In this document: one piece after another, positions 11,225 through 21,671 of the stretch
Position numbering within the stretch: position 1 is the first letter of the stretch
How the letters are laid out: the number at the start of each line of letters is the position of its first letter
Source of the DNA: Brachionus plicatilis
Taxonomy: Eukaryota > Rotifera > Eurotatoria > Ploima > Brachionidae
Length of the DNA stretch: 64,000 bases
NCBI GenBank assembly: GCA_010279815.1
Contig: QEOQ01000235.1
Coordinates: forward strand, 197,807-261,806
Reading direction: 5' to 3'
Made by a program: the position numbers and the translations under genes
The notes under the pieces: model-generated
Told to the model about the DNA's origin: nothing
The model's input: only the letters and a program-made list of their open reading frames with translations
The model's database searches: none

Positions 11225-11345
11225 GTTTTTTCAATTTTTAAAAAAAATCAAAAATAACTTTTACAAATCCCAAAATTAACGCTAATGTGGCTGAAAGGGA
11301 GAATTAATATTCATTCCAAACAGCCAAGGAATTTTCCCAAATTAT
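11225..11345 (+). repeat. Copy A of a shared block (GGCTGAAAGGGAG)
   Basis: About 100 bases around GGCTGAAAGGGAGAATTAAT are nearly identical, in reverse orientation, to 52585-52695. A diverged relative lies at about 50365-50440. The match runs through CATTCCAAACAGCC and into an ATTTATTT-rich tail. It has no open frame. It is probably part of a dispersed element whose ends I cannot place. Confidence 0.55.
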
Positions 11346-11581
11346 TTTTTAAATAAATAAAATAGAATGAGGCAATGTGAAATTTTAGTACAAAAATTAC
11401 AATACAAAAAGTAAAACTTGATAATTTTTTTTCTGACCGAACAAAAATTGGTTCTGTAAATAATTTTGTAAATAGTTCAATATTGTATAAATTTATACAA
11501 ACTAATTCTTAGCTCTGCAAAATCTCGGCAACTTATTGCATATTTTAATAAAATAATTTTTGAAACTTTCAAGATAGCTAC

Positions 11582-11870
11582 TGAAAATTATATCTTAGAA
11601 CAGGAATATCTTAATTCAGGTTTGATTCTAAAAGTCATCAATTCTTATCCAAAAATTTCTCTAAAAGAACTTAAAAAAACATTGAAAAGGTTAAAGGATG
11701 ATTCAGAACCTGGTCGTGATAACATAACCAACAACAAAATTGCTAAAATTACTATAACCCCCAAAAAAAATTAATACTGACCCGGCTAATTATCCCAATG
11801 TTACAAATAGCTTAGGAAAAATTCAAGAAAGAATTTCAGGCAACATCGTATAACTTAATAATCTTGTTTT
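11582..11870 (+). pseudogene. Non-LTR retrotransposon (LINE) reverse-transcriptase fragment
   Basis: A 64-codon frame (11582-11773) shows the LINE N-terminal RT pattern: ISLKELKKTLKRLK, then the PG[PR]D region as EPGRDNI. It ends at a TAA. A second frame about 10 bases later reads DPANYPNVTNSLGKIQERIS, matching the usual NYRPISLTSxLGKxxER box. The catalytic YADD region is absent. Frameshifts and truncation show a dead copy. Confidence 0.7.
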
Positions 11871-12676
11871 CCTAAATGTCTGCAGAGTTTTTGCAGAGAT
11901 TTGATTGAGACTTGGATGATTCAAAGTTTGTATAAGTTGAAACATATTTCGAAATTAGTTTTAGACCTAAACACATAAAAAATTGTTTTTGTTTTAGTTG
12001 CTAAATTTAGGACGCTTTAAACTTAAAATTTATATTCTAATAAATAAATAAATAAATGAATTGTTAACTTATCTTCTTAAAATATAAATAAATAAGTTCT
12101 ATAATTTAAAATTAATAGATCAAATTTCAGATTTTTTCAAAAATTTTACTTCTTAGTCATTATCAGATATTTTATTAATAATAATAATAATTAAAGACTG
12201 CAGCAGGACTAATTCTGCGAAGTAGGGTCTATATTAGTAACCCCTCTGTGACAACTATCTTTTTTCTTTAACCATATCCAGCTGTTTGCATAATCAGTCG
12301 AATTTCTTAAATTTCTTGAATTTTCTAATGATTTTTGTTTTTTGTGTGTTTCTTTGAATTGGACTATTATCATAGTCGACGTTAAAACATTTGGTTATCT
12401 TTTTACGTCTTTTTCTTTAAAAAAGAATTCTTTATCTTTTATTAAATTCTCTTTCTACATTTTTTATTTCTTAAGAATAAATTTTTTTTCAAATGAGTTT
12501 TCAGATAATTTAAAAAAATGCATTAATTTATTTTAATGTCTTGTTTTTTTTTTATCTTATAGTGATTAAATTAAATAATACCAAATGAAAATATTCAAAA
12601 AGGAATGATTAAACTTAATCTAAAAGTGTGTGATAAGCTTTTGTTAATCAAATAAAAAATAGATAATTTAACTCTT
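11871..12676. other. Intergenic, LINE-like tail only
   Basis: An (AAT)n run at about 12171-12193 next to CTGCAG resembles the tail of the LINE at 54590, here on the minus strand. No gene was seen in the rest. Confidence 0.3.
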
Positions 12677-12682
12677 TATAAA
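12677..12682 (+). promoter_or_regulatory. Possible TATA box of the LRR gene
   Basis: TATAAA ends 38 bases before the ATG at 12721. Its position would allow a very short 5' leader, but TATAAA is common in such AT-rich DNA. The TTTTAAAG just before the ATG could instead be a splice acceptor joining a distant leader. Confidence 0.25.
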
Positions 12683-12720
12683 ATCTTAGATGTTTAAATT
12701 GAAATTGAAATTTTTTAAAG

Positions 12721-15700
12721 ATGATTTTGTTTTTAATTGCTTCTTGTTTATTGGCTTTTGTCAATGCTGATCCAAGATGTCCATTTCCATCTTGTTCTCG
12801 AACTTACACTAGCTGGGATGGAAAATGTTCAATTAGGTGTCGAACAAAAAAATTTCCAGATATTGGCACTGTTAATGTTGACAAAATTAGACACTTTTCT
12901 TTGTATAATTTAGAAAACATACCAAAAAATGCGTTTCAAGGATTAAATATTGATACATTAACTATCAATTCACTAAATTTAACTCTAGTAGATGAAGGGG
13001 CATTCGATAATGTTAAAAGTTTGGAAAGAATAGAATTATATGGAATTAAAAATCTATCAATTTTACTCGAAAATAATCGTATAGGAGCTTTATTCAATGT
13101 GACTAGATATTTTCACACATCAAATGCAGGTTTAAACAACATAAGTGTGGTAGAAATTTTGGATAAATTAAAATCATGGACACAACTTTATGGGTTATAT
13201 ATCTCAAGAAATTATTTTCAACATTTTTCATACGATTTTAATAATTTTACAGTCTTAAGCTCACTTTCTCTTGCAGATAATTATATAGAAAGTTTTGATA
13301 TTAAAGGTAATCGTTTAACGGGTTTAACTCTTAGTAACAATAAAATATCAAAGTTCGAAAAGGAAATGTTTGTTAATTTGCCAAATTTGTCTTCCATGAG
13401 TATGGAATATAACAATATAAAAAAAATTTACAATGATAGTTTTGAATCAACCAAGAAGTTGCAGTCAATTTATTTGGGATATAATGATATAAACTACATT
13501 GAACCAGATAGTTTTTGTAAGCTCAACTTTTATAGACTGGTGTTATCAGGCAATAATTTGAGTGACATAAATCTTTATTGTTTAGAAAATGTTTCAAATT
13601 TATACCTTAGCTCGGTTCAATTCAGAGGTGAAATTGATCAAAAAAGATTAGGAAACCCCAAAAATGTTATTAATCTTTATCTTAATTCAAATAAAATAAG
13701 CAAAATTAATTTTGATAATATGACAAGTTTAAGATATTTGGATTTAGACAGAAACGAATTAGTAAATTTTAGTTCAGAATCAATTCAAGCGTGGCCAAAT
13801 CTATCAACTTTACGAATTGAGCACAATAAATTTACAGAAAACAGTTTGGAAAATTTCAAATTATTAAAAAAATTAACAAATCTTTATTTAAATAATAATT
13901 TTTTGACCCGAATTGACTCGAGTCATTTTGTTGAAAACAAAAATTTGAACAGATTAGAAGTTCAATCTAACAAAATAGAAAGTGTTAAATTTTCATTTTT
14001 AAAAAATTTACAAACACTTTATTTAAATTTTAATAAATTAAGAATTATAGACAAAGAGTCATTTTCTGAGTTACCAAACTTGGAACATCTTCATCTCGAC
14101 TCAAACTCAATTGCCAAAATTCATCCAAAATCATTTGAATCAAATATTCGCTTGTCAACTCTAAGCCTTAGATATAATCATTTGACAACAACACCTGACA
14201 TAACCAAATTAAAAATCCTAAATGTGCTGGACTTAAGCAATAACAAAATCACCTCTTTGCCCAACCATGCATTTGAGAGAAGACTGGACGAAGCCAATCC
14301 GCTAAAATCAGACATTAAAGTCCATTTAACAGGAAATGACATAAAACGTTTTACAAGCAAAACATTTTGCTCACAACATGCAAGTTCCCTAGGCTTTCTT
14401 GGCTTTCAATTACTGATCAATGATATCAACAAAATGGACAAGTGTATGCTAAGACAATTCAACTCGGACAACACAGTGATCAATTCACGTGTGAAGCCAA
14501 GTTGTGACCACTTGTTGATGGCTGAACATGAAAATATCAACTTGAATGGAAATGTGACAGCATGCGAACATTTGTCCATTGATTTTGACCAAGAATGCTA
14601 CTCCAATTCCAAGTACAAGTGTCCCAAAGGTGACGAATTGGTAAGACATACAACTTGGCTTACTGGTGACCCTCATTTGTATTCATACAAAAATAAATAC
14701 GAGCTTTGTTCTACTGGCCAGGATGCAGTATGCTTTCAATATGGAGATTTTGAACTGCGGTGCAGTGATGCTGGACTTGGAGGCTCCAATCAACTGGCAA
14801 CAGTTTTAGTCAATTTAAAATTTATCTATAGACTTAGTGATTCATTAAACATTTCATTTGAAGCCAACAAGACAAGTTTTCCAAATAGCTTTGATAATGG
14901 TCAAACAACTATATACAATAATGAGAAAAATCCTTATTTCAATGATATACTGGTCGAGCTGATTAATGCCCAAGATGGCTCCAAAGTTATTTACATACCA
15001 AGAGCAAATACTCATATTTTCATTTCCAAATGGAATTCCTTCTATTCGATTACACTCAGAGCCACGCATGAAACTTATTCAGAGAGTGTGGGATATTTGT
15101 ACGAAGGATGTCGCCTACAAGACCAAATGACTCCGAGAATAAAGCGGCAAGTGATGGAAAAGCAAAAGCTCGACTGCCAAGCTGAATGCTCCAAAATTCA
15201 ATTCAGCACTGATGAAGAAAATATGCCCGAAGATATAATTCGTAATGCTTGCTCATTTGACTGCATAGAAATTGGCATTGATTCCATTACAATGATTAAA
15301 TCAATGGTGGAACAAGTAGATACCTTGATATTAAGTGATGTTTATACAAATCTATCTTTTCCTGATCCTGGTAAAGACACATCTTTTTCTGTATCAAATG
15401 GGGATACTACAGAAGCTTTTCTAAATGAAATTTCGACCAAACCTCTTATCATTTTAAATAACACCAATGTTCCAACATCAAATCAGTTTGTTTCAGAAAA
15501 AATATCTACAGAAAAAACAATTTTATCCACAATAAATGAGAAAATTTCCACCAAAGATAGTCTAACATCAAATCATTTTGTTTCAGACCAGTCAACTAAA
15601 GAAAAGACTATTTTATCCACAATAAATGAGAAAATTTCCACCAAAGATAGTCTAACATCAAATCATTTTGTTTCAGACCAGTCAACTAAAGAAAAGACTA

Positions 15701-16068
15701 TTTTATCCACAATAAATGAGAAAATTTCCACTAAAGATAGTCTAACATCAAATCATTTTGTTTCAGACCAGTCAACTAAAGAAAAGACTATTTTATCCAC
15801 AATAAATGAGAAAATTTCCACTAAAGATAGTTTAACATCAATTTCAAGAACTTCATCATCTGAAGAACCAGCATCAATAAACACATTACTTTCGAGTACA
15901 ACAGTGGCCGATGAAAGTGGACAATTTTTTTCTTTAAAAGAGTATATTGCCATTGGTATTGCAGCAGTAATTTTTGCACTTATTTCGATAATTTTGGTAT
16001 TACTTTGTAAAATAAAAAAGAAAATACGAGTTTCAAATAAAGATGAAACTGAAATGGATGATTTTTGA
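12721..16068 (+). CDS. Secreted-type LRR / VWD-like type I membrane protein, 1115 aa
   Basis: Intronless gene. Residues 1-16 are a signal peptide (MILFLIASCLLAFVNA). A cysteine-bearing N-cap (about 19-42) leads into some 18-20 leucine-rich repeats (about 60-560) of the LxxLxLxxN type. A Cys-rich C-cap follows. At 649-656 GDPHLYSY begins a von Willebrand factor D-like region, with further cysteines at about 665-690. RIKRQ at 806-810 is a furin-type cleavage site, followed by a Cys-rich stem. Residues about 923-1060 are Ser/Thr-rich with a 30-residue tandem repeat, probably O-glycosylated. A membrane helix (about 1075-1096) is followed by KIKKKIR and a short acidic tail. Expected role: cell-surface or shed recognition/adhesion; ligand unknown. 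It resembles multi-domain invertebrate LRR receptors but no orthologue is named. Confidence 0.85.
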   Translation: MILFLIASCLLAFVNADPRCPFPSCSRTYTSWDGKCSIRCRTKKFPDIGTVNVDKIRHFSLYNLENIPKNAFQGLNIDTLTINSLNLTLVDEGAFDNVKSLERIELYGIKNLSILLENNRIGALFNVTRYFHTSNAGLNNISVVEILDKLKSWTQLYGLYISRNYFQHFSYDFNNFTVLSSLSLADNYIESFDIKGNRLTGLTLSNNKISKFEKEMFVNLPNLSSMSMEYNNIKKIYNDSFESTKKLQSIYLGYNDINYIEPDSFCKLNFYRLVLSGNNLSDINLYCLENVSNLYLSSVQFRGEIDQKRLGNPKNVINLYLNSNKISKINFDNMTSLRYLDLDRNELVNFSSESIQAWPNLSTLRIEHNKFTENSLENFKLLKKLTNLYLNNNFLTRIDSSHFVENKNLNRLEVQSNKIESVKFSFLKNLQTLYLNFNKLRIIDKESFSELPNLEHLHLDSNSIAKIHPKSFESNIRLSTLSLRYNHLTTTPDITKLKILNVLDLSNNKITSLPNHAFERRLDEANPLKSDIKVHLTGNDIKRFTSKTFCSQHASSLGFLGFQLLINDINKMDKCMLRQFNSDNTVINSRVKPSCDHLLMAEHENINLNGNVTACEHLSIDFDQECYSNSKYKCPKGDELVRHTTWLTGDPHLYSYKNKYELCSTGQDAVCFQYGDFELRCSDAGLGGSNQLATVLVNLKFIYRLSDSLNISFEANKTSFPNSFDNGQTTIYNNEKNPYFNDILVELINAQDGSKVIYIPRANTHIFISKWNSFYSITLRATHETYSESVGYLYEGCRLQDQMTPRIKRQVMEKQKLDCQAECSKIQFSTDEENMPEDIIRNACSFDCIEIGIDSITMIKSMVEQVDTLILSDVYTNLSFPDPGKDTSFSVSNGDTTEAFLNEISTKPLIILNNTNVPTSNQFVSEKISTEKTILSTINEKISTKDSLTSNHFVSDQSTKEKTILSTINEKISTKDSLTSNHFVSDQSTKEKTILSTINEKISTKDSLTSNHFVSDQSTKEKTILSTINEKISTKDSLTSISRTSSSEEPASINTLLSSTTVADESGQFFSLKEYIAIGIAAVIFALISIILVLLCKIKKKIRVSNKDETEMDDF
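15521..15840 (+). repeat. 90-bp in-frame tandem repeat in the LRR gene
   Basis: Unit starts at 15521, 15611, 15701 and 15791 all read TTTTATCCACAATAAATGAG. Unit length is 90 bp (30 codons) and the last copy is partial. Units 2-4 differ by about one base (CCACCAAAG versus CCACTAAAG). The frame is kept, so copy-number change would only lengthen the Ser/Thr-rich stalk. Near identity points to recent expansion. Confidence 0.9.
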
Positions 16069-16105
16069 ATTTTTTAGACTAAAATTGTTAAATTAATTTT
16101 TGAAA

Positions 16106-16111
16106 AATAAA
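16106..16111 (+). terminator. Poly(A) signal of the LRR gene
   Basis: AATAAA 38 bases after the TGA stop at 16066-16068. Confidence 0.5.
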
Positions 16112-16439
16112 TGACGGACAATTTTTGAGCTTAATATTGAAAATTTTTTTACAGAATTATTTTTGATTAGAAAGTACAATAAGGAGAAGGTCAAATAAAT
16201 CTAAATTTAGTAAAAAGTACAAAAAGGAAAATGGTTTTTAATAGTAAAATCTCATTGTCTATCCATGAAAATATGTTGTAAAAATTTTTGTTTTATGTTT
16301 TGGTTTTGCTTGATCTAACTAGCGAACTGAGTTGGATCGAGATGACTTGATTTTAGCCTGTTTGTTAATTTTTTGATCCAGATTTTCTTCCTATTTATTT
16401 TTTGAGTAGCTTCTAAACACTTTATAATTTTTTTGTCTG

Positions 16440-16790
16440 GTTTTTTTTTTAACTTTTTTTCACTTTTTTTTACTATTTTTCACTAAAATCAATAAAAATT
16501 TACGAAAATTTGCGTAAAAAAATACTTTTTTTTTTATTTAAAATTTTTTATTAATTTTGAAAAAAAACTAAAAAAAGTGAATATATTGCAAAAATTTGGA
16601 TTTTTTGGCCCTTTTCGTTTTTACGAAATTTTACCTAAAATCCGTTAAATTCTGGTAAATTTACTGTTTTTCACTTTTGCGATTTTACGTGAAATTACCG
16701 GAACTCCCGTAAATTTATTAAAATTTTGGTAAATTCGCGTAAATTTTGGTAAAACCATAGGAACAAATCAGTAGTGTAATGAAGGATTTT
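16440..16790. repeat. ACGTAAA/TTTACG-rich repeat tract
   Basis: Dense variants of TTTACGTAAA, TGGTAAATTT and GTAAAATTAC occur in both orientations. They end near CAGTAGTG at about 16769. Similar tracts make up the arms of the elements at 49113-50850 and 52007-54940 and part of 24850-25250. Probably a decayed arm of the same transposon group. Confidence 0.4.
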
Positions 16791-17345
16791 GTGTTCAAAA
16801 GTTAGGCTTACCAATGGGGTGTTAAATGAAATCCTTGTGTAGCTAACCTTTATTTTTTTATTTTAGAAAAAACTGTGTTTCTTTTAATGGCTGTTTCATT
16901 CCATAGAACTGATTTATTGATGACATACTAATTGCATCTATTATATACTTAAATTTGGTGAATTAATGTCAAAATTTCTTTATTTAAAGCTTAGTATTCC
17001 AGAAGATAACTTGTTTTTCGGATTTAAAAATTAAATTTTAACTTTTATTTGTGATAATCACTAAATAATACAACTTAGCTTAACTTTTTAATAATTAAAA
17101 TATGCTTGGTTATTTTTTATTTTTTTTAATTTTTTAATATTTTTTTTATCATTAAGTATTTGATAAAGCATCAATTATACGATTTAAGCATTAAATGTGC
17201 TTTATGCTTCAACAAAAAAAAACTTAGATTTTTTTGTAAATTATTTTCCGACTTTTTTGTAAATTTATCTTTGGCTTAGAATTAAGACTTAGCTTTCAAA
17301 GCCTCCAACAAACCCACGCTATGTTTGGCTCTAAGCTTTTTTCTT
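16791..17345. other. Intergenic, nothing recognised
   Basis: AT-rich sequence with no open frame longer than about 60 codons and no identified repeat. Confidence 0.3.
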
Positions 17346-17710
17346 TACTACTTTTTTTTAAACTAAACCCGTCTAACAAAGACGGCCGTTTCTCATTTTG
17401 ACATATTTAGATAATTAATAAACTACCCGTAAGGCCAAATTTCAAAATACACCTTTTTGTAAACATTAGATCTGGCGACGAGGACAAACTATAAATCTAA
17501 CTAATATTTCAGGATTAATTTTCACCTAGGAAACAAAGGAAAATTTTTTACCTAGGAAACAAGATAAGGCCCAAAATAGAGTTGCTAATCCCTCATTAAA
17601 ACAACAAAAGTCGGATACAACTTCAGACTCCTATTCGACTTCGAATCCACCCGAATCAACCACTAAAAATCTTAACTCAATTATTCCTTCATCTTCCACC
17701 TTGCATTAAA
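17346..17710 (+). mobile_element. Possible LTR-retroelement start (LTR end, primer site, gag start)
   Basis: The segment around 17470 (ATCTGGCGACGAGGAC) resembles a tRNA primer-binding site just after an LTR. It is followed by a Ser/Thr/Asn-rich open stretch (about 17550-17706) of the sort found at the start of Gypsy gag, which ends in a stop. Upstream lies a GC-richer patch that could be the LTR end. No second LTR was found. The call is tentative. Confidence 0.3.
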
Positions 17711-17999
17711 CTTCTTTCACGCTGTACGCACTATTGTTCTAAGGAGACACTGGCTCACCATAAACTTTAATTTAACAAAAATAATACTTATTTTTGAATT
17801 CATCAAATTTTGATTCCGAATAATCCTTTTTTTTCAGAAAATATATGAAAATCAACTTTAATATCATAATTTTTTTATTCTTAATTTCATTATTTGAGAA
17901 AATTATTTTTGTTAATAAAATTACAAATTTATAATTTTAATACTTTTTTGTAAATAAATGTGAAATAAATAATAATTCGTTAAAATTAATAAATGTAAT

Positions 18000-19740
18000 T
18001 TAATGCATAACTAAACTGTTATCTAAGAATAACCTTATTCAGCTTAGAAGAACCGATTTGATGCTTTATTGCTCAAAATTGTAATTGAGGCAAGCGTGTG
18101 GTACGTTGTCGAAAGCTTTGGCGAAATCTAGGAGAGAATATTCATCAGGTGATTAGAGGCTTATGCTTTAGTTGCGCAGTCCAATGTTTCTAATAGATTT
18201 GTTCCGCATAATTTTTTATTAAAGAAACCATGTTGGTTTTCGGATATAAGCTTATTTTGTGTTAGGAACGACATAATTTCTCTTATTACTATTTTTACCT
18301 GTACTTTGCACACAGTTAATGTCAGTGAAATAGACCTATAGTTCGATGAGTGGGAATTGTTACCTTTTTTAAAGATTGGAAATATTAAAGATTCTTTCCA
18401 ACTGTCTGGAACACTTCGAGGGTCTCCTGAAAGCTGAAAAGCTGGTATTTAGTGAAGTGCGAGCGTGATAACGCATTCTTTGAGTCGGTGAAGGTGGATA
18501 CCGACAGTGCCGATTGTTTTAGGTGAGTTTTGTTGACTTAGAAACATTAAAACGTCAGGGCCTATAACTTTCATTGTGGAGATCAAGGAATAGGTTCGCC
18601 AAGCTAAAAATGGCATTCGATCGGTTTTGTCCTCTTAAACGAATACAAGTGTCTGCTTAAAATCTTCGCGATCGTGGTTTTGTCTTATTAAGCTGCTCCT
18701 TGTTCATCTTTCATTTATTTGATGTGAGGTTTAAAATTTAGATTGTATTTAATGTATGAATAAAATCTTTTCGGATTCCTTCGCCTGATGCTAGCTCGTA
18801 TTCGTAGTTTCTAGAAGCCTTGCGAGTTTTTCTTTCTACTTCAAGTTGTAGCTGACAATTTTTCCCATCTGATGTTCGAACTTTGTTTAAGCTAGATTTT
18901 TTTATCGATAATAGTTGTTTTCGTTCCTGGTTCATTCACGGAGCTGTTTTTCTGATGACTTTGTGATCTTTTATTTTCAGAAAAAATGTGTCGCATGTTG
19001 AGTTTATATACTAATGCATGAATTTTAATGGCAGTTAACAAAAACTGTTCTGAAAAAAGTTTGTGCTTGTTGGCAATATTAAGAGCTTTGTAATCGCTTT
19101 GAATTTTCTTGTACCTACAGCTAGTAGATACTTTTGGTAAGCAGGTAGCAAGTTAATTCCCCGTGTAAGCATAATGTGTGCTTGCTCTCGCGATCCGAGC
19201 GGAGCAGAGTTCGATAGTGTGAGTTAGTAATTATCTAAAGGAGTGTGTTTAAAAGACTTCAGTCGGCTTTCAGAAACGTAAAATGTTTTTTAACATGCTG
19301 GTAGATTGATTCAGCGTTTAGCAAGTCGATAAATTTACTTCATGGATTGTCATCGTTCCCAAACACTGACACGGATCCGTCATTGAGCCAGTTTTCGTAA
19401 GAAGAGTTAAATTCCCCGGCAATAGGAAATCCTTCGTTTTCTTCTTGCGTTCGACTGATTTTACGGCTGTCTGAGCTGATTTGATTTCATTATCGACTCA
19501 AGAGTTAGCAGCAAAGTTGTTTCCTGATAGTGGATGGTAAATGCACCCTAAGATTAAAGTTTCCTTTTTAAAGTTGATTTGAAATCAGAGTTGTTCTGAT
19601 ATTGAGCTGTTATTTATTTTCGCAGGGAATTTTTAGCTGTGTCTGTGATTTGAATTACGTACTGACGCTCTTGAACGGTTCGAACTTCGGGTTCGTTTAG
19701 TTCATATAGTTCAATTAACTAAACAAGGTTATGATTTTAA
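18000..19740 (-). pseudogene. Decayed LINE: endonuclease then reverse-transcriptase remnants
   Basis: Reading the minus strand from about 19560 downward gives a LINE endonuclease piece (ILGCIYHPLSGNN, then a decayed GDFN-S region at about 19360-19440). At about 18070-18150 the RT box DFAKAFDNVPH appears. Frames are broken many times and no intact ORF remains. GC content is higher than the surroundings, as for other coding debris. Likely a Jockey/CR1-type element, order consistent with one degenerate copy. Confidence 0.6.
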
Positions 19741-20126
19741 AAAAGTCTCAAGAATATGTCGTAGTATAGCTTAAAAAAAGAAATAAGTGGACCAATTCCC
19801 TACAAAGTCTTTTTACATAATAAAAATTAAAATTTTTTAATACATCTGATAAATATTTAAGAGCTAAATTTTATTGTAAAGTATTCTTTTCAAATGATAA
19901 GAATAAAATCCAGTTTTTGTAAAAATAATGATTTAATGGTAGTTAATAAAATTCAGAAAAAATAGGCTCTTTAATTAAATCAAATTTTAGATTAAATTAT
20001 TCCAAAAAAATTTACTCATATAAGTAAAATATCTTTAGATTTTTGAGTCGTAAATTTACCGAAAAAATAATTATGAACTTAAATGAACTGAAACTAATCT
20101 TATGAACTTTTTCTTAAAATTTAATA
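19741..20126. other. Intergenic, nothing recognised
   Basis: AT-rich sequence between LINE debris and an inverted-repeat element. No feature supported. Confidence 0.3.
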
Positions 20127-20681
20127 TGCCTTTTATGTGGAGCTTGAAGTTGATGATCAAGTCAAAATATCATTTCTATTCAAAAAGTTAATCCTTAGAT
20201 ATTAAAACTTATGTTTGATTCAATTTTAATAATTGTAATGCAGTATGATTTACATGCAATGATTTAGAAAATAAAAAAAATTGAAAAACATGATCTTAAT
20301 CCATTGATGATCGATTTTTATATTTAGATGTATTAATTGATTTTTTGTTAAGTTTATTTAAAAATTTTTGTTTCAAAAGTATTTGTGTTTAGCATTCATA
20401 ATTAAATTTAAAAAAGAATTTCAAATAATTAATTTCAAATATGTAATAAAATGGAAATACAACTTTACAAAAAATCAGTTTGGTAATTAAAAATTGATTT
20501 TATCAATTGATTAAGATAATTTTTTTTCAATTTTTTTTTATTTTCAAAATCTACATTGCATGTAAAGCATGTTTCATTACAATTATTCAAATTAAACCAA
20601 AGTTTTTTTTTAATTTCTTAAGATAAACTTTCTGAATTGAAATGATATTTTGAATTGATCATGAACTTCAAGATGCCCAAT
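20127..20681. repeat. MITE-like element with CTTGAAGTTCATGATCA arms, copy 1
   Basis: The left arm reads AGCTTGAAGTTGATGATCAA and continues into CAAAATATCATTTC. The right arm on the opposite strand reads ATCTTGAAGTTCATGATCAA with the same continuation. Arms are about 60 bp, the centre AT-rich and non-coding. A second copy lies at 22812-23337 inside a hAT element. Confidence 0.6.
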
Positions 20682-20730
20682 ATTTAAACAAAAATTCCAA
20701 AAATAAATTATATATAAAAACTAGAGAGTC

Positions 20731-21134
20731 GCTGCGTTACACACAAATTTCCTAACACGTCATTTTCAACAGTATATAAATAAAAGTTAAAAGATAAATC
20801 AAAAATTGATCATTTATTTTTAATTATTTAGACAGCATTGTACTAGGCATCAAAGTTAATTGGTCTTCAAGTATCAATAATTAGAATTTTCGCTATTCGC
20901 TATTAAAAGGTTGCATTGTTACAAACAATATTTTTATTTGTAGTCCAATTTCCATTAAATAGAGGTTAATTAAAAAGTCCAAAAAAAGTAGTTTCAATAA
21001 AAATTTGTTGTTTATTTTTCACCTATTTTTTAGAATAAAACGCACAAATTCTAAAAAATGTGTGTTCGGAAAAAAAATAGGTTGAATGAAGCAAAAAAAA
21101 AAATGTGTGTTAGGAAATTTATGTGTAACGCAGC
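20731..21134. repeat. Inverted-repeat element, GCTGCGTTACACA tips
   Basis: The left tip is GCTGCGTTACACACAAATTT and the right tip, on the other strand, GCTGCGTTACACATAAATTT, followed on both sides by CCTAACAC. The unit is about 400 bp and non-coding. No clear target duplication was seen. Its class is not assigned. Confidence 0.6.
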
Positions 21135-21330
21135 CAATTTCTAAAAACTAAGTTATTTTTGTAAATTTTGATTAATGAAATTGTAAAAAAAATTCTAATT
21201 TTAAATATTTGACTTTTATTATGAAAATTAGATATTAATTTTACATTTATTCGAAATCTTTTATTTGTTAATTAATTTTATTTTAATTATTTTTTATTAT
21301 TTAACAGCAATCTTTTATTTATTCTTTGTT

Positions 21331-21392
21331 TCAGTCTAAAAACCTGAAGAAGACCATTTGGTCTCAACGCGTCGTATCAAGTTTACTTTTAG
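21331..21392 (+). ncRNA. Degenerate hammerhead-ribozyme-like motif (Penelope-type)
   Basis: CTGAAGA at 21344-21350 fits the first catalytic box (CUGANGA). A 5-bp stem II follows: AGACC, loop ATTT, GGTCT. Next comes CAACG where an active ribozyme needs GAAA, then a very short ACG/CGT stem III. Outside, CTAAAA (21336-21341) can pair with TTTTAG (21387-21392) as stem I. Penelope-like retroelements are known to carry such minimal hammerheads. The altered GAAA box makes activity unlikely, so this is probably a relic of a Penelope element. Confidence 0.4.
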
Positions 21393-21671
21393 TACGAAAA
21401 TTGTTTTAAAATAAAATTAAAAAAAAAAAATCGTCATTTTTAAATATTATATCATTTATAATTTTTTTTCTAGCTTCTAAAATAACACCTAAAAATTAAT
21501 ACTTAATTCATTTTTATAATGATAATGAAAGCTTATCAACTACATAATCAAAATTTTCAAAAGTCACCTGAAATTATTTTTAATATCAGTAAAAAAAAAA
21601 TTTATTTTTGATTATTAGAGTATAATTTATTATTTTTAACAATCATAAGATTTAATTGTCAAGCAAACAAA

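Noticed and set aside
14178..15069. Minus-strand open frames across the LRR gene
   Set aside because: Shadows of the long plus-strand coding region, which has a clear signal peptide, LRRs and membrane helix.
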